A DNA stretch of 24,907 nucleotides, taken from DATFLS01 sp964413425 (GTDB taxonomy: Bacteria; Fidelibacterota; JAANXI01). The stretch lies in assembly GCA_964413425.1 (NCBI GenBank), contig CAYPST010000060.1:1-24907 (forward strand), given 5' to 3'. The notes under the pieces were generated by a model. The model was not told where the DNA came from, ran no database searches, and saw only the letters and a program-made list of their open reading frames with translations. Position numbers and translations under genes: made by a program. Below, in pieces: positions 8,387-15,284 of this stretch (positions within the stretch are counted from its first letter, which is position 1; each line of letters opens with the position of its first letter).

Positions 8387-9274
8387 TCAGCGCCACAGCC
8401 ATTGCATATCGAACAGCGGAAGGAGATGCCACTGCTCACCATACGGATACTGTCCGTAGGTCAGTTTGCAGCCGATTTCCAACAGCCACCCGGAACTGAT
8501 TTTCCACCGGAGCAGCCCCTTTTGCTCAAAGAAAATATTTTCCGCCATCCCGGGGAACCAGAAGATGTCGGCATCCAGGAAATAGTTCACTTGTCCGGTT
8601 ATCGGACCCTGGAGATCCACTCCCCCGTTGATACCGAACCGGTTGTAATACGGAGCCAGTCGCGGATAGACTATGGGAAGATCAATGGTGGTTCGTGAAT
8701 CCGGATCTCCGCTGTGTGCAGCGACCGCCACGCCTGCCTTCCCGGTAAAATAATGCCGCGGGGACAAGATTACAGACATAATTATTTCACTGCGCAGTGA
8801 CAGCATATGCGGCATCTCCGGTATGGTCGGATCCTCCGCAATGATCCCACCGATGCCTTTTTTCTGAATGATCCTGAGCAGCGGTGTCGGGTAAACCAGC
8901 GTGTGCCGGGTAGCCAGCATTCTTCCCTCATCTCTGCCATGTGACAGCTTTACCGAGATATTCGGTATCACAAAATCCCAGATGGGATGACTGCTGAGTT
9001 CGACCTTATCGGAAAGTCCATATCTCAGCGGCTGAAAAATCCCGACCTGCACCGTCCCCTCCGGCAATGTGACGGCAAGCGGCTGATCCCAGATTACTCT
9101 GCGATCGGTGTCCGTCTCAGCGGCAGATAACGGCAGTCCAAGCAAACTAACACACAAGCAGAATACAACTGTCCGGAAATTCGATAACCGGTGAGAGTGT
9201 TTAGAAAATATGGTTCTGATACAAGATGCTGAACCTGACTTATATTTATTCTGTAGAGAACACATATTCAACAT
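8387..9274 (-). CDS. Putative outer-membrane beta-barrel protein with repeat-derived N-terminus
   Basis: I do not recognise the family. The mature part (from about residue 52, after a hydrophobic segment FRTVVFCLCVSLLGL and a signal-like end LSAAE) is rich in alternating aromatic/hydrophobic strands, such as YPRLAPYYNRFGINGGVDL and VNYFLDADIFWF, ending in the aromatic MQWLWR. This fits an outer-membrane barrel or porin-like protein. Oddity: the first 27 or so codons lie inside the mobile repeat at 9194-9426, so the only available starts (ATG 9274, ATG 9265) come from the repeat. Neither has a clear Shine-Dalgarno. The native start was probably lost, and expression is doubtful. The PorV relic follows 33 bp downstream. 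The body is open for 295 codons with no internal damage. Confidence 0.65.
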   Translation of the reverse strand: MLNMCSLQNKYKSGSASCIRTIFSKHSHRLSNFRTVVFCLCVSLLGLPLSAAETDTDRRVIWDQPLAVTLPEGTVQVGIFQPLRYGLSDKVELSSHPIWDFVIPNISVKLSHGRDEGRMLATRHTLVYPTPLLRIIQKKGIGGIIAEDPTIPEMPHMLSLRSEIIMSVILSPRHYFTGKAGVAVAAHSGDPDSRTTIDLPIVYPRLAPYYNRFGINGGVDLQGPITGQVNYFLDADIFWFPGMAENIFFEQKGLLRWKISSGWLLEIGCKLTYGQYPYGEQWHLLPLFDMQWLWR

Positions 9275-9426
9275 TTATTGCGAGGGTTGGGCAGTGATAT
9301 GTTCTAGTTTCTTTGTCCCGTCGTCACGGGATCTCTTTGCCGAAGGCCTCGAAGAGACTCCCCCAACGGGATCCCTTCTGGGACTTCGGAGCATCCCTTC
9401 GGGGCGAAGCGTTTTCTAAACAGACT
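9194..9426. mobile_element. MITE-like non-autonomous element, copy 1
   Basis: The ends are AGAGTGTTTAGAAAA (9194-9208) and, inverted, AGTCTGTTTAGAAAA (9412-9426): 13 of 15 bases match. They are flanked by TAACCGGTG (9185-9193) and TAACCGATG (9427-9435), an 8/9 direct repeat that looks like a 9-bp target duplication. At 233 bp it has no transposase. Its left 150 bp are nearly the same as 24721-24870. It contains a small hairpin, CCCGT-CGTC-ACGGG (9317-9330), and a G/C-rich right third absent from the second copy. It sits between the exported phosphatase-fold gene and the barrel gene and overlaps the 5' end of the latter. Confidence 0.7.
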
Positions 9427-9449
9427 TAACCGATGTCGGGAATACGTCT

Positions 9450-10553
9450 TCATGGTGATAAAATCAATCTGGCAGTTACCGGGACATGATCCGAAAGTGG
9501 AATAGCATCCTGGTGTGTCACATGTGTACCGGGCACCCAGCTTCCGGACCGGGTGAGCAGATAATCAAGTTTTTTATTGGGAGCAGTTCCGTGTGCCTGC
9601 GTGAAGAAGGACGGATTATCATGTGCGTAATCATTGAGTGGTACTGCGAACGCATAGGCCGTATACAAGGAAACTAACCAATCGACTTCATTGCTGTAGT
9701 CCGCACCGTCGGGACAAAAATCAGGCGGATCATCGGGACAGCGGGTCTCGTCGCAGTAATTGGTGGAATCCGACCCCGGCGGCAGGGTATTTAAATCTCC
9801 TCCCGCGACAAAAGGCATTCCTGAGTCTGCCACTTTGTCGATCTCCCGCTTAAACGTTTCCAGATGTTTCTTCTTGGTATCATCGGTTGAAAAGGCTGCG
9901 GTGTGCACGTCTAACACATAAACTCCTTCTGTGTTCGGAACGGCTGTTTTCACTTTGAGAATATTTCTGCGCAGATAGAAATATCTGGTAAGGGCATCCT
10001 GATCATCCCGCAGAGTCAGGGGAATTCTGGTCGTCTCAGAAATCTCCCATCTGGAAAGGATGGCATTCCCGGTATTGATGCGTCCCAATCCATCACTGGG
10101 AACGTACTGCGCTTCCCACATGGAGGCATAGGCACCGTAATTCAGATGGGTGTTCTCCAGGAGCCACTGGACCTGGTCAATATAGGCTGAGCGCTTGGAC
10201 TCCACATCCACCTCCTGCATCAGGATGATATCCGGCTGGAGCTGGTTTATCCTGTCAGCGATGGCCTGCAGATTTTTCAGCACTTCTTCTCTGATCAAAA
10301 TGACACGCTCTCCACAGGAATCTCCGAACCACGGGATTTGAGCGGCACCAAACCGGATATTCCAGGTCATGACCAGAATCGAATTCACATTCTCCGGCGC
10401 TTCGGTTTTCACGGAGGACTCGTACCGACCTGCAGGCTGTTCGCCGGGAAATTTGGTCACCAGCGGTTCACAATTAGTGAACATCACACCGGCAACAAAT
10501 GCGAGAAAAAGGATAACTATGTTCCTGGTGCTTCTCCGTGTACCCAAGTTCAA
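9450..10553 (-). CDS. Exported endonuclease/exonuclease/phosphatase-family lipoprotein
   Basis: A DNase I-like (EEP) fold hydrolase of 367 aa that cleaves phosphodiester or phosphomonoester bonds with Mg2+. Seen in order: hydrophobic signal segment and a possible lipobox ending at Cys28 (MFTNC); TWNIRFG (N65); LMQEVD (E114); DVHTAAF (H217); GGDLNT (D253, N255); KLDYLL (D330); LSDHVPV (D355, H356). The catalytic set is therefore complete. Several Cys residues at 266-280 could form periplasmic disulfides or bind metal. The start is uncertain: TTG at 10553 gives the longest frame, but AGGA is better placed for TTG at 10547; no ATG precedes the signal segment. The substrate could be nucleic acid, phospholipid or phosphoinositide; the surface location makes nutrient scavenging possible. 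It stands alone with a 180-bp gap upstream. Confidence 0.85.
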   Translation of the reverse strand: MNLGTRRSTRNIVILFLAFVAGVMFTNCEPLVTKFPGEQPAGRYESSVKTEAPENVNSILVMTWNIRFGAAQIPWFGDSCGERVILIREEVLKNLQAIADRINQLQPDIILMQEVDVESKRSAYIDQVQWLLENTHLNYGAYASMWEAQYVPSDGLGRINTGNAILSRWEISETTRIPLTLRDDQDALTRYFYLRRNILKVKTAVPNTEGVYVLDVHTAAFSTDDTKKKHLETFKREIDKVADSGMPFVAGGDLNTLPPGSDSTNYCDETRCPDDPPDFCPDGADYSNEVDWLVSLYTAYAFAVPLNDYAHDNPSFFTQAHGTAPNKKLDYLLTRSGSWVPGTHVTHQDAIPLSDHVPVTARLILSP

Positions 10554-10619
10554 ATCCTGATTTCCCCGAAGAGTTATTACAGAATCATTTTCTTCACAGA
10601 CTATCCAAATTTGAGCATC

Positions 10620-10655
10620 CCCGGTTGCCGGGTCGGGCCTGCTCTCGCAACCGGG
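10620..10655 (-). terminator. 9-bp stem hairpin in the 10.55-10.73 kb gap
   Basis: CCCGGTTGC (10620-10628) and GCAACCGGG (10647-10655) are a perfect 9-bp inverted repeat with an 18-base GC-rich loop. It lies about 80 bases past the stop of the MBL-fold gene and upstream of the EEP gene. No clear U tract follows on either strand, so it is a weak terminator candidate; an operator or mRNA structure is equally possible. Confidence 0.3.
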
Positions 10656-10733
10656 AATGAGTCCATTCTGGTAAATCAGATGAACTCAAGGTAGAACGAG
10701 ATAAGATGAGGCCCTGCCGATTCCGGGAAAAGA

Positions 10734-11363
10734 TCAGAACTCGCTGTCTTTCTCCAGCGCCTCCTCAAGTGCGGCATGCACATTGCCTTCCACATAAGCG
10801 CCATGATTCGGACAGAGTATATCAACCCGATAATTCAACAATTGACGTACGCTCTCTCTGGTCTTCTCCGGCTCATCTTGATACCGGGCAGGAACGAATT
10901 TGAAAACGTCCTCTTCGGTCGACCTTTCGAGTAAATCGGCGCAAAAGAGCGCGGTCACCGCGTCACTTTCCCAGAGAAAGACATAATGCGCATCGGTGGG
11001 TCCCGGTGCGTGGAGAACCTGTAATTCACCGGGTAAGGTGTCACCGGCATCATAGAGATGATCAGGTTGGCCTTCGTATCCGTTACCTTTACGTGGGGCG
11101 GACACAGGTATATTGAACTGTTGCTGATACCGCCAGGCAGAGCGCTGATGAAATCGTCCGGTCAGACAGATGGCAACCGCGTCTTCGAAACGGGAAGTCA
11201 GCTCGTCCTGTACCGGAAGCGGATCAATCAGCACCAACCCGTCTGCCCCCTCCACGGCATAGCTGTCACTGCGATGATTAATCCGGTTATCGTGGAGCGC
11301 CCAATGCAATATTCCCGGAGCAATCGATGTTATCTGTTCTGCAACGGTATCGGGTTCCGACAT
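10734..11363 (-). CDS. Metallo-beta-lactamase-fold protein with degenerate metal motif
   Basis: A 209-aa cytoplasmic protein with the strand pattern of the MBL fold: YAVEGADGLVLIDPL near residues 35-49, then the position where HxHxDH normally sits, here LTGRFHQRSAW (68-78) with only H72 left. Later landmarks are partly kept: HAPGPTDAHYVFL (H118) in place of PGHTPGH, LFCADLLE (D142) and CPNHGAY (H187). So the first metal site is largely lost, and canonical dinuclear zinc hydrolysis is unlikely. MBL-like subfamilies with this kind of degenerate motif are known; the reaction here is not predicted. GGAG sits 5 bases before the ATG at 11363. A 108-bp gap separates it from the upstream OsmC gene, so the two could be cotranscribed. 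Confidence 0.75.
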   Translation of the reverse strand: MSEPDTVAEQITSIAPGILHWALHDNRINHRSDSYAVEGADGLVLIDPLPVQDELTSRFEDAVAICLTGRFHQRSAWRYQQQFNIPVSAPRKGNGYEGQPDHLYDAGDTLPGELQVLHAPGPTDAHYVFLWESDAVTALFCADLLERSTEEDVFKFVPARYQDEPEKTRESVRQLLNYRVDILCPNHGAYVEGNVHAALEEALEKDSEF

Positions 11364-11471
11364 AGTTCTCCCTGGTACCCTTCATATTCGCCTAATGCAA
11401 AGTAGGAATAGCACAGCGTACCATTCCTTTTTTCCAGTTTGTCAAACCCTGTGTCCGTGTAGATTCACCTG

Positions 11472-11903
11472 TCAACTCTTCAGCCGTGCGTTGACAACAA
11501 ATTCAACCCCCTTCAGGGCCTTGGAAACCGGACAACCGTTCTTGGTGTCTTCCGCAATTCTCTGAAAAGTCTCTTCATCGAGATTGGGTGTCTCAACCAC
11601 CGTATTAATTTCGATTTTCGTAATAGCAAACCCGTCGCCCACCTGTTCGAGATGCACCGTATCTTCGGTCTCCACTGACTTCGGTTCGAATCCAGCCTCT
11701 TCCAGACCCAACGAAAATGCCATGGAATAACAGCCGGCATGGGCTGCTCCGATCAGCTCTTCCGGGTTGGTGCCCTTGCCTTCCTCAAACCGGGATGAAA
11801 AAGAATACTTTGCTTTATTTAATACTTTCGTTTCCGTGCTCACTGTCCCTTTGCCCTGCTGTAAAGTGCCTTCCCATTTTGCGGAACCTGTCCGTACAGC
11901 CAT
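11472..11903 (-). CDS. OsmC-family peroxidase
   Basis: A thiol-dependent peroxidase of the OsmC subfamily, acting on organic hydroperoxides in the cytoplasm. It is 143 aa, full length for the family. Seen: an N-terminal GSAKWEGTLQQGKG strand, Arg38, TNPEELIGAAHAGCYSMAFS with peroxidatic Cys58, and the resolving Cys124 in NGCPVSKAL. The AHAGCYSMA block fits OsmC better than Ohr. AAGGAGG lies about 7 bases before the ATG at 11903. It is divergent from the symporter gene, sharing a 357-bp regulatory gap. OsmC proteins are often stress induced, and an inverted repeat AAAGGA-TCCTTT stands at 11956-11970 upstream. Confidence 0.93.
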   Translation of the reverse strand: MAVRTGSAKWEGTLQQGKGTVSTETKVLNKAKYSFSSRFEEGKGTNPEELIGAAHAGCYSMAFSLGLEEAGFEPKSVETEDTVHLEQVGDGFAITKIEINTVVETPNLDEETFQRIAEDTKNGCPVSKALKGVEFVVNARLKS

Positions 11904-12009
11904 ATCTATTCCTCCTTGAGTGGTTTTATTTACTGATTTGTGATGATCGTTTCCTAAAGGAATCTCCTTTTAGCGTACATATTTTAATATGACTTCACTG
12001 CTATTCTTA

Positions 12010-12050
12010 TTGTATTAATAACAGTAATAAAAATGTTAATCTCAATACAA
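12010..12050. promoter_or_regulatory. AT-rich compound dyad, possible operator
   Basis: TTGTATT (12010-12016) and AATACAA (12044-12050) are perfect inverted arms. Just inside them TAACA (left) and TGTTA (right) extend the symmetry around an A-rich centre. It lies about 110 bases upstream of the OsmC start. This could be a regulator site or part of divergent promoters. Confidence 0.35.
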
Positions 12051-12138
12051 AATTGATCGTGGAGTATTTTCTCTGATAGAGGAAGACAGTGTTTATTTCT
12101 TGCGTTCTTTCAACCTCTCCACTCCGGGGTTCGCGCTC

Positions 12139-12154
12139 CCGGACCTGGGTCCGG
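12139..12154. promoter_or_regulatory. 16-bp palindrome CCGGACC-TG-GGTCCGG
   Basis: Two perfect 7-bp arms are separated by TG. Located about 30 bases upstream of the putative -35 of the symporter gene, it is well placed for an operator. As RNA the 2-base loop would be too tight, which favours a DNA-binding site over a hairpin. Regulator unknown. Confidence 0.4.
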
Positions 12155-12169
12155 AAAACAACCGAATAG

Positions 12170-12198
12170 TTGAAACTCTGAAAATTCGCCTTTACATT
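12170..12198 (+). promoter_or_regulatory. Candidate sigma70-type promoter of the symporter operon
   Basis: TTGAAA (12170-12175), a 17-base spacer, then TACATT (12193-12198). Start would be near 12205, giving a leader of about 55 bases before ATG 12261. Box matches are 5/6 and 4/6; the promoter consensus of this lineage is unknown, so this is tentative. Confidence 0.35.
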
Positions 12199-12260
12199 TC
12201 AAGAACTTTTAACCCGGTATACACCAAAATAGAGTGTCTCGTGAGAGGAGCAACTTATAC

Positions 12261-13922
12261 ATGGAAGCGCTTCAGTCTGTTCTGACATCGATTTCGGATA
12301 TTATCTGGGACTGGCCGCTGGTGGTCATCCTGGTAGGCACGGGTATTTATCTCACCCTGAAATTAGGATTTCCCCAGTTCCGTTTGTTTCGCCATTCCTG
12401 GCGCGTGATCACCGGCCATTACGACGATCCGGAAGATGAAGGAGACATCAATCACTTTCAAGCGCTATCCGCAGCTCTTTCGGCGACCATTGGCATCGGA
12501 AATATCGCCGGAGTGGCCACGGCGGTTCACTGGGGAGGTCCTGGCGCTCTGTTCTGGATGTGGATTACGGCTGTGTTCGGGATGGCCACCAAATTCACCA
12601 CCTGTACGCTGGGGCATAAGTTCCGGACCATCCATCCCGATGGCACGGCTTCCGGCGGGCCCATGTATTCCATAGAGCGCGGGTTGGGCAGCAAGTGGAA
12701 GCCGCTGGCAGTCCTGTTTGCGACGCTGGCACTAATCACATCATTGGGAACACCGAATCTGGTGCAGTCAAATACGGTGGCCGTATCCCTCCAGCGGGAT
12801 TTTGGTATTGCTCCGTATTTTACAGGCATTGTGATGGCCATACTGGTTGCTGTCGTCATCATTGGCGGCATCCGGCGAATCGGACTGGTAGCGAGCCGGC
12901 TGGTGCCGTTTATGGCTGCCATTTATGTGATCGGCGCTCTGATTATTCTGGGGGTGAATTATACGAACATCATTCCCGCATTCGGACTGATTTTCGAAAA
13001 CGCGTTCACCCGGACCGCTGAAATCGGGGGCTTCTTCGGCTCCGCCTGGATTGTCACGCTCACCTGGGGAGTCAAGCGGGGACTGTTTTCCAACGAAGCC
13101 GGACTTGGGTCCGCGCCAATCGCACACGCCGCTGCTAAAACCAAAGAATCCGTTCGGGAAGGCGTGGTGGCCATGGTCGGCCCGTTTATCGATACTATTG
13201 TCATCTGTACATTAACCGGCCTGGTGCTGGTCACCACCGGGGTCTGGCACGAGAAGTTCGACGACGTGCTGGAAGGTCAATATCTCCGGGAACTCACCTT
13301 TTACCAGGGCGAAGTGACGCCTGAAAATCTCGAGACCCGCGCTCCGTATTCCGGAAAAATCCAGGTCCGGGACGGATATCCAGTCCGGGAATTTACTATT
13401 TACCATGAAACCGGGACAGTAGATGATGTTCGATTCCAGAACAGAGAGAGTATAACCGAATACGTACCAATTACCGGGATACTTTACATTGATACAAACG
13501 GCAGGATTGCCTCAACTCAGCCCCCGGCAGCCAATCTAATCCTGACAGGTAAGGTGGCCTTAACCGGTGCCGAGCTCACTGCCCAGGGATTCAGCCGCGG
13601 GTTACCGGGCCGATGGGGCAATTACATTGTGTCCATCGGGGTCATCCTGTTTGCGTTCTCGACGGCGCTGGCCTGGTCTTATTATGGCGATCGATCCATA
13701 GAATATCTGGTGGGCCCCCAGGGGATTATGCCGTATCGGGTGATTTTTGTCGTCTTCATTCTTCTGGGCTCGGTGCTCACCTTAAATACGGTCTGGACGT
13801 TTGCTGACATCGCCATGGGATTGATGGCGCTGCCGAACCTGTTCGCCACGCTGGGACTGGCGAACAAAGTGCAGACATGGACCAAAACCTACACCAGCGT
13901 AAAACATCCGGAGTTACGATAA
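12261..13922 (+). CDS. Sodium:alanine/glycine symporter (AGCS family) with extended loop
   Basis: Inner-membrane Na+-coupled importer of alanine, glycine or similar small amino acids. Seen: WPLVVILVGTGIYLTLKLGFPQF first helix; the family block ATIGIGNIAGVATAVHWGGPGALFWMW (75-101); NEAGLGSAPIAHAAAKT (278-294); and a C-terminal GLPGRWGNYIVSIGVILFAFSTALAWSYYGDRSIEYLVG helix pair. GAGAGGAG lies 10 bases before ATG 12261, so I prefer it to the GTG at 12234 that adds nine residues. Length is 553 aa, about 100 more than a typical AGCS protein; the excess is a hydrophilic insert around residues 331-433, between the helix ending VLVTTGVW and the conserved GAELTAQGF. Its first codons and helices are otherwise canonical. 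The next gene begins on the base after its stop. Confidence 0.93.
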   Translation: MEALQSVLTSISDIIWDWPLVVILVGTGIYLTLKLGFPQFRLFRHSWRVITGHYDDPEDEGDINHFQALSAALSATIGIGNIAGVATAVHWGGPGALFWMWITAVFGMATKFTTCTLGHKFRTIHPDGTASGGPMYSIERGLGSKWKPLAVLFATLALITSLGTPNLVQSNTVAVSLQRDFGIAPYFTGIVMAILVAVVIIGGIRRIGLVASRLVPFMAAIYVIGALIILGVNYTNIIPAFGLIFENAFTRTAEIGGFFGSAWIVTLTWGVKRGLFSNEAGLGSAPIAHAAAKTKESVREGVVAMVGPFIDTIVICTLTGLVLVTTGVWHEKFDDVLEGQYLRELTFYQGEVTPENLETRAPYSGKIQVRDGYPVREFTIYHETGTVDDVRFQNRESITEYVPITGILYIDTNGRIASTQPPAANLILTGKVALTGAELTAQGFSRGLPGRWGNYIVSIGVILFAFSTALAWSYYGDRSIEYLVGPQGIMPYRVIFVVFILLGSVLTLNTVWTFADIAMGLMALPNLFATLGLANKVQTWTKTYTSVKHPELR

Positions 13923-14711
13923 GTGAAAGAGCTATTTGACGTAGCCCTGCGGGCGGCGCAAACCGCCGGGAAGTACGTGCTGGAATCTATGGAGGAAATG
14001 GGACAGGTGGATTACAAAGGCCGGGCGGATCTGGTGACCGATGTGGACACAACCTCCGAGAATATTATCATGGAACAAATTCACGAGGCATTTCCCGATC
14101 ACAGTATTCTGGCGGAAGAATCCGGGGGGCGCCCCACTGATGCGGAGGTGGTCTGGATCATCGATCCGTTGGACGGCACCTCGAACTATGTACACGGGTA
14201 TCCGGCATTCGCCATTTCCATCGCCGTGGAAATCGACGGGGATCTGGCCATCGGCGTGGTGTACGATCCCTGGAAGGAAGAGCTCTTCTCGGCGATGCAG
14301 GGAGAAGGAGCCTATTTAAATCAGAAGCCGATTCAAGTCTCGGAGACCACGGATCTCTCTCATGCCCTGGTCTCCACCGGCCTTCCCTACGAAGTGAATG
14401 AACACTGGCACCGCACGTTCGACCTGTTCAAACTGTTCTATGCGCATACCCACGGCGTGCGGCGTGACGGTTCCGCCGCCCTGGATCTCTGTACGGTTGC
14501 CGCCGGACGGTTCGATGCGTTCTGGGAGTACGATCTCAAACCCTGGGACGTGGCCGCCGGGTTGCTTATCGTACGGGAAGCCGGAGGCCTAACCACCAAC
14601 TTCGCCGATGAACAGTCTTCTCTGCAGGACGAGGTGTTCCTGGCCACCAATGGGCGGATTCATGAACAGATGCTGGATATTATCCGGATGCTCACCTACC
14701 GGTCGGAATAG
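13923..14711 (+). CDS. Inositol monophosphatase family protein
   Basis: Mg2+-dependent sugar/inositol phosphate phosphatase, cytoplasmic, 262 aa, normal length. Seen: EESGG (E65-E66), the metal-binding signature DPLDGTSNYVHG (D81, D84, T86), and the second signature WDVAAGLLIVREAGG (W208, D209, G213). The start is GTG directly abutting the TAA of the symporter; CCGGAG within the end of that gene, 9 bases upstream, is the ribosome binding site, so translation is probably coupled. The N-terminus KELFDVALRAAQTAGKYVLE matches the family from the GTG, ruling out later ATGs. It may act as inositol-1-, histidinol- or fructose-bisphosphate phosphatase; the sequence alone does not decide. The pairing with an amino-acid symporter is of unclear meaning. 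Confidence 0.93.
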   Translation: MKELFDVALRAAQTAGKYVLESMEEMGQVDYKGRADLVTDVDTTSENIIMEQIHEAFPDHSILAEESGGRPTDAEVVWIIDPLDGTSNYVHGYPAFAISIAVEIDGDLAIGVVYDPWKEELFSAMQGEGAYLNQKPIQVSETTDLSHALVSTGLPYEVNEHWHRTFDLFKLFYAHTHGVRRDGSAALDLCTVAAGRFDAFWEYDLKPWDVAAGLLIVREAGGLTTNFADEQSSLQDEVFLATNGRIHEQMLDIIRMLTYRSE

Positions 14712-15284
14712 TTTCTCTGTTTAACGGACTTCGTGTACTCTGAAGTCGTTCTCACCGGAAGTACAATTATCTCCAGCAACTCATTTGGTTACCACTGCTG
14801 TTGAGCGGCCGGAACGCGCGGGAACGACCATACTAACACCATTCCTGCGGTTTCCAGGGGCTTCCGGGCAATCCGGGATACCTGCTGAGCAGCTGAAGCC
14901 GACCGCTGAATTTCCGAGATCGCCTCCGCAGATTCCGCAATCCCCTGCTCCCGGATCGAAATCGCTGGCTCACTTTACGAGATTCCTGGCTACGATCATA
15001 AATATCATCGGCTGACTTTCCGAGACCGGTAGCCCACTAAACGAGATCGGCAGCCCACTATCTGAGACCCTCGGCCCACGAAATGAGATCGATAGCCCAC
15101 TATACGAGATCTCTGGCTACCCAAACGAGAACCCTGGCTCACCGTGCGAGATCCCTGGCTCCCTGAACGAGATCCCTGGCCCACTAAACGAGAACACCTG
15201 CTCAGTATTCCGGATAACAGTACTAAAGTACCCCTTTCCTCATGATATCAGGCTGCCAGACATTCAAGCACCACTTGCAATCCC
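14712..15284. other. 573-bp gene-free region between convergent genes
   Basis: This lies between the phosphatase gene (plus) and the M16 peptidase gene (minus), both of which end here. It starts with a weak bulged hairpin at 14723-14750 (GACTTC/GAAGTC, no U tract) that could end the phosphatase transcript. From 14843 to 15221 it is a 21-bp degenerate repeat array (listed separately). Open frames through the array lack starts or ribosome binding sites and are not accepted as genes. Confidence 0.6.
14843..15221. repeat. Degenerate 21-bp tandem repeat array, about 18 units
   Basis: Units start near 14864, 14885, 14906, 14927, 14948, 14969, 14990, 15012, 15033 and then every 21 bases to 15201; a first weak unit is at 14843. 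The core is ACGAGATCCCTGG, with a variable 8-base left half often CCCACTAA or CTCACTTT. Nine consecutive units from 15012 to 15200 have exact 21-base spacing; the unit at 14990 is 22 bases. Divergence rises toward the left, as in an old array. GAGATC or GAGA recurs in phase. The period equals two turns of B-DNA and also seven codons; in one frame the right half reads (P/S)LNEIPG-like heptads, but without a start. Confidence 0.8.

Larger units (their letters stand above)
11904..12260. promoter_or_regulatory. Shared regulatory region of the divergent osmC-like and symporter genes
   Basis: A 357-bp gene-free gap between divergent genes. The half near the OsmC gene (about 11930-12060) is strongly AT-rich; the half near the symporter carries a GC-rich patch at 12118-12155. 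It holds AAAGGA/TCCTTT (11956-11970), a compound dyad at 12010-12050, a 16-bp palindrome at 12139-12154 and a sigma70-like box pair at 12170-12198, listed separately. GAGAGGAG (12243-12250) is the ribosome binding site that favours ATG 12261 over the GTG at 12234. No small protein is supported. Confidence 0.5.

Noticed and set aside
9210..9419. Short frame MVLIQDAEPDL... found in both element copies (also 24743-24883)
   Set aside because: The frame is shared because the DNA is shared; there is no ribosome binding site, the C-terminal halves diverge, and differences are not biased to third codon positions.
14723..14750. Terminator after the phosphatase gene
   Set aside because: The stem has a bulge and no U tract; mentioned only as weak within the gap entry.
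14785..15015. 76-codon plus-strand frame running into the repeat array
   Set aside because: No ribosome binding site, low-complexity content set by the 21-bp repeats, and a frame relative to the units that differs from the downstream half.
14864..15221. Possible CRISPR array
   Set aside because: The 21-bp units are contiguous with no unique spacers, are highly degenerate, and no cas genes are present.
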